From: Planctomycetota bacterium | Lineage (GTDB): Bacteria; Planctomycetota; Phycisphaerae; WQYP01 | Assembly: GCA_021852245.1 (NCBI GenBank) | Contig: JAJZNY010000153.1 | Span: forward strand, 1 to 5,097 | Length of the DNA: 5,097 nucleotides | Direction: 5' to 3' | Shown: piece by piece, positions 1 to 5,097 of the stretch | Layout: each line of letters begins with the position of its first letter | Numbering within the stretch: position 1 is the first letter of the stretch | Program-made: the position numbers and the translations under genes | Notes under the pieces: generated by a model | The model's input: the letters and a program-made list of their open reading frames with translations, nothing else | Told to the model about the DNA's origin: nothing | The model's database searches: none

Positions 1-2
1 AG

Positions 3-119
3 GTTCACAATCGCCTGCAGTTCGTCCTCAGCATGGGAAGCTCGGTACAACTTACGCGTAACTCCGCCAAAGATCCCGAATCAGGTCAGTCCATGGAAGA
101 GGCCGATACCGTAACGTGA
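3..119 (+). CDS. possible 3' end of an unrecognised gene (partial)
   Basis: One plus-strand frame is open from the left edge to a TGA at 117-119, giving 38 residues that begin VHNRLQFVLSMGSS and end in an acidic, polar tail (MEEADTVT). I do not recognise the family. Codon third positions in this frame are moderately GC-rich, like the neighbouring genes. A hydrophobic start followed by a charged tail would suit a real protein C-terminus. A second frame is also open to base 105, so the reading is not unique. Nothing resembling a rho-independent terminator follows the stop. This is an inference from an open frame only; the upstream sequence would settle it. Confidence 0.3.
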   Translation, partial: VHNRLQFVLSMGSSVQLTRNSAKDPESGQSMEEADTVT

Positions 120-187
120 CTCTCAGCCGACTGGGGCGCATTACGACTTCCGAAAGGAATTGGATATTTAGTACGGCATGACCATTC

Positions 188-206
188 AACTATCCGTAAA
201 CTATCC
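188..206. repeat. 8-bp direct repeat at 11-bp pitch upstream of the metallophosphoesterase gene
   Basis: The octamer AACTATCC occurs at 188-195 and again at 199-206, separated by GTA, so the two copies start 11 bases apart. Tandem sites spaced about one helical turn are a common arrangement for transcription-factor half-sites such as those of OmpR/PhoB-type regulators. That is an analogy, since I see no matching regulator here. The repeat lies 61 bases before the GTG start at 267. Two octamers this close could also arise by chance. Confidence 0.4.
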
Positions 207-219
207 AACAGGAGAGGCC

Positions 220-246
220 ATGGTTCATACAAAGTTGGTTTTTTAA
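220..246 (+). CDS. possible 8-codon leader peptide
   Basis: A textbook Shine-Dalgarno (AGGAGAGG, 210-217) sits five bases (from its GGAG core) before ATG at 220. The frame that follows reads MVHTKLVF and stops at TAA 244-246, 20 bases before the GTG start of the metallophosphoesterase. An in-frame ATG at 178 would give a 22-residue version (MTIQLSVNYPTGEAMVHTKLVF in two parts), but that start lacks a well-placed binding site. Translation here could couple to, or modulate, the downstream gene. The peptide has no run of one amino acid that would mark classical attenuation. It may simply be a fortuitous AGGAG before an ATG. Confidence 0.25.
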   Translation: MVHTKLVF

Positions 247-266
247 CGTAAAAAGGAACTATAACA

Positions 267-1118
267 GTGTCCTCAAAACAAGCTATTGATCTGCTGCTGG
301 CCGCGGCTGAATACAATCGAAATCATCCGTTGCGGAACGGTAATAAACTGCATCTTCCCAGCATGGGCGAGGTGATTATTACCGGTGATCTGCATAATCA
401 TCAGAGAAATTTTGAACGTATCAGGAATTTTGCCAATCTCTCCACATTTCCTGATCGTCACGTGATTCTTCAGGAACTTATTCACGGGGGGCCACTCGGC
501 CCGGACGGAGAGGACACGAGCCTGCAACTTCTCGTTGAAGTGTGCCAATGGGCGCTGGATTTCCCCGGCCAGGTGCACTTTCTTCTGGCCAATCATGACC
601 TGGCGCAGATCAGCGGCGTCGCCATCATGAAGGATGGATATGATCTCACGGAGCGATTTAATCGGGCATACGGTCTATGGTATGGCGGTCGAGGGGCGGC
701 CGTCGCCGCCGCCTTTCGTGATTTTGTCGTCAGCATGCCCCTTGCGGCGATCTCAGCCACCGGCCTGCTTCTCGCCCATTCCCTCCCGTCCGACAGTGAC
801 ATGGCGGCGTTCGACCCCTCCATCCTTCAGCGACAACTCACCGAGGAAGATTATCAGCGAAACGGTTCGGTCTACAAACTTATCTGGGGACGTAACCAGT
901 CTCAGACGGTGATGGATCAGCTGGCGAAAGTGTGGTGGGCGGATATTTATGTCTGCGGCCATCAGGCCCAGGAGGGTGGTTGGGGAACCATCGGGCGAAA
1001 TATGTTTCTGCTTGACTCATCGCATAATCATGGCGTTCTTCTGCCAATCTTATTGGAAAAGCAATACACGATGGCCGATCTCTCTGCTCGCGTGGTACCC
1101 CTTGCCGGTATCGCCTGA
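267..1118 (+). CDS. calcineurin-like metallophosphoesterase, divergent
   Basis: A 283-residue soluble protein with no signal peptide or membrane segment, predicted to hydrolyse phosphoester bonds with a two-metal centre; the substrate is unknown. Motif order fits the metallophosphoesterase fold. GDLHNH at 40-45 supplies D41 and H43. QELIHGG at 69-75 occupies the usual GDxxDRG position. ANHD at 108-111 replaces GNHD/E. LLAHS at 168-172 gives H171, and CGHQ at 230-233 gives H232. The second motif is unusual because E70 stands where the bridging aspartate is expected. A conserved-looking stretch WGRNQS (207-212) resembles the region before the last histidine in PPP-type phosphatases. The start is GTG at 267, with AAAAGGAA (251-258) about nine bases upstream. 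Pairing with the SDR downstream is not tight, as that gene appears to have its own promoter. Fold confidence is high; catalytic details are inferred. Confidence 0.87.
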   Translation: MSSKQAIDLLLAAAEYNRNHPLRNGNKLHLPSMGEVIITGDLHNHQRNFERIRNFANLSTFPDRHVILQELIHGGPLGPDGEDTSLQLLVEVCQWALDFPGQVHFLLANHDLAQISGVAIMKDGYDLTERFNRAYGLWYGGRGAAVAAAFRDFVVSMPLAAISATGLLLAHSLPSDSDMAAFDPSILQRQLTEEDYQRNGSVYKLIWGRNQSQTVMDQLAKVWWADIYVCGHQAQEGGWGTIGRNMFLLDSSHNHGVLLPILLEKQYTMADLSARVVPLAGIA

Positions 1119-1153
1119 CATCGCCGGACACCTCATGACTTTGATCACCTTGG

Positions 1154-1184
1154 TTAACGCCCGAATTCGGGTCGCGGCTATAAT
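1154..1184 (+). promoter_or_regulatory. sigma-70-type promoter for the SDR gene
   Basis: A perfect -10 hexamer TATAAT lies at 1179-1184. The best -35 is TTAACG at 1154-1159 (four of six matches) with a long 19-base spacer. Transcription would begin near 1191, leaving a leader of about 33 bases that contains the GGAGAG binding site and the TTG start at 1225. The weak -35 and long spacer suggest low basal activity or dependence on a regulator. No TG extension precedes the -10. Confidence 0.5.
1160..1171. promoter_or_regulatory. perfect palindrome in the promoter spacer, candidate operator
   Basis: CCCGAATTCGGG is a perfect 12-base palindrome between the putative -35 and -10 elements. A symmetric site in this position is typical for a dimeric repressor (TetR- or MarR-like) or a MerR-type activator that works on long 19-base spacers. 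It could also form a small hairpin, but no T-run follows, so it is not a good terminator for the upstream gene. No regulator gene lies nearby to name the binder. Confidence 0.35.
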
Positions 1185-1213
1185 CTGAGCAGATAAATTG
1201 TTGGGTATTTGCT

Positions 1214-1219
1214 GGAGAG
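1214..1219 (+). promoter_or_regulatory. ribosome binding site deciding the SDR start
   Basis: GGAGAG ends five bases before TTG at 1225. The in-frame TTG codons further upstream at 1198 and 1201 have no comparable site, and they sit only a few bases after the predicted transcription start. The start at 1225 is therefore preferred. Confidence 0.65.
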
Positions 1220-1224
1220 CGACA

Positions 1225-1974
1225 TTGACAAGTGAACTTAAGAACAAAACGGCTCTTATTACCGGCGCCAGCAGCGGCATCGGCCGAGCGGTGGCTGTTG
1301 AGCTTGCCGCCCGAGGTGCGACGGTCTTATTGGTGGCACGCCGTAAGGAGCAACTGCAACTTGCGGCCGAAGAGATTGTGAGATCAGGCGGGATCGCTAT
1401 ACCGATTGCGGCGGATCTCGCCAGCACAACGGAAATCGATCGGTGTCTTACAATCTGCCGCGAGAAGACCGGGCGGCTTGATATTGCCATCGTCAATGCC
1501 GGCCGGGGGCTCGCGGGCGGACTTTTAACCAGCGACGAATCCAAGTGGGATGAACTCTATGACCTCAATGTGCTCGGAGCCGCAAGACTCATGCGGCGCT
1601 GCGCCCAATGGATGGTCGAACAGAAGGCGGGCGATATTGTGGTGCTCGGTTCTGTTTCCGGCCACAATATTTCACCGTTCAGTGGGTTCTACGGATCGAC
1701 CAAATGGGCGCTGGCATCCATCGCTGAGGCCCTTCGTCGGGAATTGGCACCGAAGCGCATTCGAGTTTCTACGGTTAAGCCGGGTGTGGTGGAATCCGAA
1801 TTTCAGGCAGTGGCGGGTTATGACCGTGAAAATTTTTATGACACCATTTCCAAATATGGGGCTCTTCTCCAACCACAGGATGTTGCGGATGCTATCGCCT
1901 ACATCGTGACCCGGCCGCCACACATATTGGTGAACGAACTGGTTATACGACCGGCAGGACAGGATTATCCTTGA
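1225..1974 (+). CDS. classical short-chain dehydrogenase/reductase (SDR), NADP(H)-type
   Basis: A 249-residue cytosolic oxidoreductase, the usual length for classical SDRs. TGASSGIG at 13-20 is the Rossmann nucleotide loop. ARR after beta-2 (38-40) favours NADP(H) over NAD(H). D64 lies in the DL pair that contacts adenine, and NAG is at 91-93. The catalytic tetrad is complete: N115, S143, Y156 and K160 (in YGSTK). KPG at 185-187 follows, then VVESEF. The ending VNELVIRPAGQ resembles the YdfG/serine-dehydrogenase-like branch (NIDEILIRP type), which reduces small hydroxy acids or aldehydes; the true substrate cannot be read from sequence. The start is the TTG at 1225 rather than 1198, supported by the binding site and by where the TGxxxGxG loop falls. 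The gene stands alone behind its own promoter-like element and converges on the minus-strand cluster. Confidence 0.93.
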   Translation: MTSELKNKTALITGASSGIGRAVAVELAARGATVLLVARRKEQLQLAAEEIVRSGGIAIPIAADLASTTEIDRCLTICREKTGRLDIAIVNAGRGLAGGLLTSDESKWDELYDLNVLGAARLMRRCAQWMVEQKAGDIVVLGSVSGHNISPFSGFYGSTKWALASIAEALRRELAPKRIRVSTVKPGVVESEFQAVAGYDRENFYDTISKYGALLQPQDVADAIAYIVTRPPHILVNELVIRPAGQDYP

Positions 1975-1994
1975 ACGCGCACCGGCGCACCTGA

Positions 1995-2225
1995 TTTCCA
2001 TACTTCAACCAGCTACATCGCACTTACCGCGCAGCGGCGAGGTTCCGAATACGCCGTTGGAACATCTGTTTCAAAAGCGTTCCGCAGCAGATTGATGCCA
2101 TCAACGAGATCTCTGAACATCACAATCGATGCCCCAAGGCTTTCGTCCGGACCACCAGGCTCAAACGCATCCTGGAAAAAGTTGCCAAGGCCCGCGCCGT
2201 GCCGAATAAGGCTCAATCTATTTGA
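1995..2225 (+). pseudogene. relic of an IS630-family transposase, C-terminal part only
   Basis: A start-less open frame (76 codons, preceded by TGA at 1992-1994, ending TGA 2223-2225) contains RIRRWNICFKSVPQQIDAIN, then HHNRCPKAF, then LKRILEKVAKARAVPN. In order and spacing these match the end of IS630-family transposases (RRIRRGxFxSVxxLxxAIxxY, HNxxPKPFxW, ILxKVxRAR). Just upstream, in a different frame (1996-2019), FHTSTSYI looks like the eroded HFTPTSxSW motif, suggesting a frameshift. The last catalytic glutamate region (NQVER) is not recognisable. No start, no N-terminal helix-turn-helix and no first two catalytic aspartates are present, so it cannot be functional. It occupies most of the 267-base gap between convergent genes. 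Assignment is from remembered family motifs. Confidence 0.7.
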
Positions 2226-2241
2226 TTCAGTGCAGCGGCGG

Positions 2242-2856
2242 CTATTTTCCCGTTCGGAGATTACGATCTGAAAATTGCAGAATCCCCTGTGCCTCAGGAT
2301 GAGCAGCCAGATATTCCATCAGCATGCCGTGGTAACTGGTATGTTCCGCCGGCAGGGCATCCAGGTTCAATCGATGGCGGACCGCCATGATGCGCTGCTC
2401 ATCCGGCCCCTCAAGTTCAATAAATAATCCATATATAGGAAGCTCATCGAGTTCGATTCGCACGTCGTCCAGCATCCAGGAGTGTCGCCATTTCTCAAAG
2501 GCGCCGGTTCGCCGGTACCCCAGTCGCAGAAAAAGTCCTGCCGCCAGTTCCGCAGGCTCGGCATGCAGGTCAATCGACGGCCGATTCTGAATATCGCCTG
2601 ATGGCCGTCCCCCCTTGACTGTAATGAGCGATTCGCGGCGGCCGTCGCGCTGATGTTCTATGGTCCGTACGCGCAGCGCGATGCGACGCTCCGAAAGCTG
2701 CCGGTCGGGGGTATCAAAAAATTCATTCCACTCCCTCATCAAACCCAGATCAACAGCCCGCAGGGCGGTCAGCCGCTCGCGAACCGCATCGTGCGACGGG
2801 CAGCGGAGCTTGATCTCAATTTCCCGAAATGCCTCCCAATCTCGTTGAGTATCCAT
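2242..2856 (-). CDS. CYTH-domain protein (class IV adenylate cyclase / triphosphatase-like)
   Basis: A 204-residue cytosolic protein built almost entirely of one CYTH domain, the tunnel-shaped fold that binds triphosphates with metal. The signature ExExK is present as E12, E14 and K16. NEFFDTPDRQL (44-54) leads into the basic strand ALRVRT (60-65). ITVKG (78-82) gives K81. EKWRHSW (121-127) supplies K122 and R124. The acidic strands RIELDEL (133-139) and IELEG (146-150) supply E135, D137, E147 and E149. This order matches CyaB-type proteins, which make cAMP from ATP or, in other members, hydrolyse inorganic or thiamine triphosphate. The sequence cannot separate these activities, and the HF pair before ExExK found in characterised cyclases is missing. 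The ATG is fixed because TAA lies two codons upstream, but its ribosome binding site is weak. It follows the FIST gene by 35 bases and is probably co-transcribed. Confidence 0.88.
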   Translation of the reverse strand: MDTQRDWEAFREIEIKLRCPSHDAVRERLTALRAVDLGLMREWNEFFDTPDRQLSERRIALRVRTIEHQRDGRRESLITVKGGRPSGDIQNRPSIDLHAEPAELAAGLFLRLGYRRTGAFEKWRHSWMLDDVRIELDELPIYGLFIELEGPDEQRIMAVRHRLNLDALPAEHTSYHGMLMEYLAAHPEAQGILQFSDRNLRTGK

Positions 2857-2891
2857 AAGTATTTACCCGCTTGCGGATCGGCGTGATCTTT

Positions 2892-4058
2892 TCATCCGTT
2901 ATTAAACATGGCAATGCAGACCGTCTGGCCATGAATAAAATTGCTGCGCCCGACCGGTCCAAGTTCGCCAGCAGCGAAAAAACCGGCCAGCGGCAGGGGC
3001 CCCAGCATATCCTGCACCGCCGCCACGTCATGGTTCGGACGGCCGAAAAGTCGCTCGCCCCGCCCGTTGCAACTGAACATCAGGGCTCCACGCGGTTTGT
3101 CGGCCAGAAGCAGATGTCCCTGTAGAAGGAGACGTAAATCTTCGGTTGCAGTCTGCGCATCCTGCACATGAAATTGAACAATCTGCCCCGCGCTGACCAT
3201 ATCTCCGATGGCGATACTGCCCGTCGTTCGGTCGGCTTCAAGGATATTTCTAACCAGAAAATCGCCACGTGAATAGTTCCCCTTGCGCTGGTCAATCACC
3301 CGGCCGATCAGCAGGCCTCGTTTTTCCACCGCAAGTTGATCGATCTGCGTCAGATTACTGCATAATTCGGTGATGACCTCCATCGGCGGCACGTCATCCA
3401 ATTTTTCAATGACATTGTCGTGTGCGGCGGTAATGGTCATCGGCTCTCCAATCGGCCGACACCCTTGAGAGACCAGGCAATCAATCTGAACCGGACCGGC
3501 GATTGCCACTCCCACGGCCCCGGCTCGGTATATCCGGTCGTCGATCGCCATGCGAGATTCACCTGCCGCACGGATGCCGCTGGTCATCCCGCCGATAACC
3601 GGCACATGAGGCAACCGGGTCGATATCAATTCCAGAAGTTGCGTGATGGGCGTGGTAAACGGATCGCCGAAAAGCAGCAGGCACCTCGTATCTTCACCGG
3701 CGGCCAGCGCCTCGTTAAGCGCATCCGGATCCGTCAGCAGTTCCTGCCAGCGGTTGTCGTCAAGACGAAAAGGGGTAATCTGCGCGCTGGGCATCGCCAT
3801 AGACAACGCTGATATGGCGGTTTGGCTCTCCAGTTCGCGTGCATCACCCAGAACGCTCTGGGCATTGCACGCCAGAAGATGCTCGCATCCCGTCCGGCGC
3901 CGCACCTCCGATACAATCCGCTCAAATGCATAATTCAACCGGCTGCTGATAAACAGCACCACGAGATCCGATTTCGACATCGACGAAAGCTGATCGCAGA
4001 TACTGCGCGTCAGTACCGCCGGATCGCTGTCGGAACATAGCGCGGATTTGAATTCCAT
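2892..4058 (-). CDS. FIST-domain protein (FIST_N plus FIST_C), putative intracellular sensor
   Basis: A 388-residue soluble protein with no signal peptide, transmembrane helix or fused output domain. The N-terminal FIST half covers about residues 25-225. It includes VVLFISS (33-39), ACNAQSVLG (63-71), and a glycine-rich VIGGMTSGIRAAGE turn (154-167). The C-terminal FIST half runs from about 226 to 385, with the strongest signatures LMFSCNGRGERLFG (326-339) and GFFAAGELGPVG (359-370). FIST domains were described as sensory modules, predicted to bind small ligands such as amino acids, and are often joined to histidine kinases, chemoreceptors or GGDEF domains. Here the domain stands alone, so any partner must act in trans. 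The CYTH gene 35 bases downstream is the nearest candidate. ATG at 4058 follows a GAGGAG site at a rather long 11-base spacing, and an in-frame TGA lies eight codons upstream. Family assignment is firm; ligand and role are unknown. Confidence 0.9.
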   Translation of the reverse strand: MEFKSALCSDSDPAVLTRSICDQLSSMSKSDLVVLFISSRLNYAFERIVSEVRRRTGCEHLLACNAQSVLGDARELESQTAISALSMAMPSAQITPFRLDDNRWQELLTDPDALNEALAAGEDTRCLLLFGDPFTTPITQLLELISTRLPHVPVIGGMTSGIRAAGESRMAIDDRIYRAGAVGVAIAGPVQIDCLVSQGCRPIGEPMTITAAHDNVIEKLDDVPPMEVITELCSNLTQIDQLAVEKRGLLIGRVIDQRKGNYSRGDFLVRNILEADRTTGSIAIGDMVSAGQIVQFHVQDAQTATEDLRLLLQGHLLLADKPRGALMFSCNGRGERLFGRPNHDVAAVQDMLGPLPLAGFFAAGELGPVGRSNFIHGQTVCIAMFNNG

Positions 4059-4069
4059 CGATGCAATTT

Positions 4070-4075
4070 CTCCTC
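4070..4075 (-). promoter_or_regulatory. ribosome binding site of the FIST gene
   Basis: GAGGAG on the minus strand precedes ATG (4058) by 11 bases. This spacing is long but workable, and no better in-frame start lies closer to it; an ATT codon at 4067-4065 is the only nearer near-start triplet. Its strength compared with the weak site before the CYTH gene suggests the FIST protein is made in larger amounts. Confidence 0.55.
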
Positions 4076-4126
4076 GGAATCATTATATCGGCAAAATGAG
4101 GCAGGCCGGGCCGACCGGGAAATGGG

Positions 4127-4993
4127 TCACCCGTGAGCTTCCCGAGTCGGTCCTTGCCGACTCTCCGCAACCGCAGAGCCCGTGCCATGCGGCACCAGCG
4201 CCGACGGAATGCTTACACCCACATTCCGTGCTGCCGCGATAAACGTCGCCGGCAGCGGTGCAAGAAACCGCCGTTCATCTTTTGAATTCGGATACGCAAA
4301 TTGCAGCATCCGACAGTGCAGGTAAAAGTGACTCTCACCTTGACCCTGCGAGGCCTTTCGTGGGGCGGCGTACAGATTGTCGCCAATTAAGCTGCTTCCC
4401 ACAAACATCATGTGCGCCCGAATCTGATGCAGCCGCCCCGTTACGATTTCAATCCTTACCAGCGATGCCTGATCACTCTGCGCCAGCGTCCAGTAATACG
4501 TCAGCGCTTCCTGTCCGGCCGCAGAAATAACAACTTTTTTTACGCCGGTATCGGTCTCCGCCAATCGTGCTTCAATCTTGCCATTCGCCGGCGTCGGCCT
4601 GCCGTGAACCAGCGCCAGATATTCCTTTTTAACCTTTCGATTTTGGAAGAGTTTTCGCAGGTGGTCGTAACTTTCCGGCGTCAGCCCCAGAACCATCGCA
4701 CCGCTGGTTGGTTTATCCAATCGGTGCAGCAGACCCCAATCCCGCCGAGCACCCAGTGTGCGCAATGCATGAGAAAACCGACCGAACGCGGCATTGAGCA
4801 CGGAATCATCGATATGTCCGAGACCCGGTTGACTTACCATCCCCACCGGCTTATTAACGATGAGATATTCATCATCCAAATGCAGAATATCAAGCGGCAA
4901 CTGAGCATTGGGAATCGGTACTCCCTGCGCAAGTTGTCGTGAATCGCGAGCCCGGCGATCGGCGCCCGCTGCTGAATATTTCCGCAGCGTCAA
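4127..4993 (-). CDS. RluA-family pseudouridine synthase without S4 domain
   Basis: A 288-residue enzyme that isomerises uridine to pseudouridine in structured RNA (rRNA or tRNA; target not readable here). The catalytic motif HRLDKPTSG is at 90-98, with D93 the nucleophilic aspartate. [10 protein letters not shown] (42-51) opens the catalytic domain, [11 protein letters not shown] is at 121-131, and [10 protein letters not shown] (185-194) is the RluA-group motif III, followed by GDNLY. The ending LHCRMLQF...LAPLP is typical of the family. Only about 34 residues precede the catalytic domain, too short for the S4 RNA-binding domain of RluC/RluD, so it resembles the shorter RluA/TruC architecture. 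The start is TTG at 4993, with GGAGGG six bases upstream; a GTG at 5017 is possible but lacks such a site. Start and trxB stop overlap as TTGA, implying translational coupling. The polar C-terminal tail (about 33 residues) is dispensable-looking. Confidence 0.92.
   Translation of the reverse strand: MTLRKYSAAGADRRARDSRQLAQGVPIPNAQLPLDILHLDDEYLIVNKPVGMVSQPGLGHIDDSVLNAAFGRFSHALRTLGARRDWGLLHRLDKPTSGAMVLGLTPESYDHLRKLFQNRKVKKEYLALVHGRPTPANGKIEARLAETDTGVKKVVISAAGQEALTYYWTLAQSDQASLVRIEIVTGRLHQIRAHMMFVGSSLIGDNLYAAPRKASQGQGESHFYLHCRMLQFAYPNSKDERRFLAPLPATFIAAARNVGVSIPSALVPHGTGSAVAESRQGPTREAHG
4144..4163. repeat. 7-bp perfect inverted repeat at the end of the pseudouridine synthase gene
   Basis: GAGTCGG (4144-4150) pairs perfectly with CCGACTC (4157-4163) across a six-base loop. 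It lies inside the last codons of the gene on the minus strand. Either transcript could form this GC-rich hairpin. No T-run follows on either strand, so it is not a standard rho-independent terminator. It might stabilise the mRNA 3' end of the trxB-pseudouridine synthase portion or slow read-through into the FIST gene. Confidence 0.4.
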
Positions 4994-5097
4994 TGGATTC
5001 CCTCCGCAGCAAGCCACCGCTCCGCATCAATCGCCGCTTTGCATCCCATCCCGGCGGCGGTAATCGCCTGACGATATACCGAGTCGGCACAGTCACC
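4990..5097 (-). CDS. trxB: thioredoxin reductase, C-terminal 35 residues (partial)
   Basis: Reading the minus strand from the right edge gives [20 protein letters not shown] followed by [15 protein letters not shown] and TGA at 4992-4990. This is the hallmark end of bacterial low-molecular-weight thioredoxin reductase. The GD(x)xD flavin-binding motif contacts FAD, [11 protein letters not shown] is nearly invariant, and AAIDAERWL is the final helix. The enzyme uses NADPH to reduce thioredoxin in the cytosol. The upstream bulk, including the CxxC redox site and the NADPH domain, lies outside the window. Close relatives such as alkyl hydroperoxide reductase AhpF share this end, but the short tail suits TrxB. 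The stop overlaps the TTG start of the pseudouridine synthase gene by four bases. Confidence 0.88.
   Translation of the reverse strand, partial: GDCADSVYRQAITAAGMGCKAAIDAERWLAAEGIH
5000..5005 (-). promoter_or_regulatory. ribosome binding site deciding the pseudouridine synthase start
   Basis: GGAGGG on the minus strand, inside the last trxB codons, ends six bases before TTG at 4993. This near-ideal site and the TTGA overlap favour the TTG over the GTG at 5017. Confidence 0.7.

Noticed and set aside
1160..1171. Palindrome as a rho-independent terminator of the metallophosphoesterase gene
   Set aside because: A loop-free 12-base palindrome with no following T-run makes a poor terminator; its place between promoter elements fits an operator better.
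1050..1544. 164-codon minus-strand open frame across the SDR 5' half and promoter
   Set aside because: It is antisense to the Rossmann motifs of the SDR and rich in serine, alanine and arginine as expected for a mirror frame.
2013..2216. 67-codon minus-strand open frame in the convergent gap
   Set aside because: It is the reverse reading of the IS630-like fragment; the plus-strand reading carries the recognisable motifs.
3420..3812. 130-codon plus-strand open frame within the FIST gene
   Set aside because: Antisense to a well-supported FIST protein; its sequence has no recognisable domain and no credible start site.
4082..4087. TATAAT on the minus strand upstream of the FIST gene as a -10 element
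   Set aside because: No -35 of any quality lies at 16-19 bases, and transcription from it would begin on top of the GAGGAG binding site. It is probably chance, with the FIST gene read from upstream.
4412..4942. 176-codon plus-strand open frame opposite the pseudouridine synthase
   Set aside because: It lies entirely antisense to a gene with clear catalytic motifs, has no ribosome binding site of note, and its translation resembles no known family.
5015..5017. GTG as start of the pseudouridine synthase
   Set aside because: It lies well inside trxB without a binding site, whereas TTG at 4993 has GGAGGG at six bases and the TTGA overlap.

Overview
This is a bacterial window of moderately GC-rich DNA (roughly mid-50s % by eye). 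It holds five confidently coding genes, a decayed transposase fragment and a possible gene tail at the left edge. The distinctive metallophosphoesterase at the left, together with FIST and CYTH proteins, loosely recalls environmental Planctomycetota. That placement is an impression from family memory and is not proven by the sequence.

Left half, plus strand. Bases 3-119 may be the 3' end of an unrecognised gene. A 147-base gap follows, with an 11-bp-pitch direct repeat and a tiny ORF behind a strong ribosome binding site. Next is a calcineurin-like metallophosphoesterase (267-1118, GTG start) with divergent metal-site motifs. About 100 bases later comes a classical NADP(H)-type short-chain dehydrogenase/reductase (1225-1974, TTG start). 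It has its own promoter-like element: a perfect TATAAT and a 12-bp perfect palindrome in the spacer.

Middle. The gap between the convergent halves (1975-2241) holds no intact gene. Bases 1995-2225 translate into the recognisable C-terminus of an IS630-family transposase without a start codon, so it is a relic.

Right half, minus strand, read from right to left. The C-terminal 35 residues of thioredoxin reductase (trxB, cut by the window edge) overlap by 4 bases (TTGA) an RluA-family pseudouridine synthase that lacks an S4 domain. After 68 bases comes a FIST-domain sensor-like protein, and 35 bases later a CYTH-domain protein (class IV adenylate cyclase / triphosphatase superfamily). All four lie on one strand with short gaps and could be one operon.

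The most intriguing pairing is the stand-alone FIST protein beside the CYTH enzyme: a putative ligand-binding module next to an enzyme family that makes cAMP or hydrolyses triphosphates. The sequence shows adjacency only. A joint signalling role is a hypothesis. I see no CRISPR array, tRNA, rRNA or intact mobile element.
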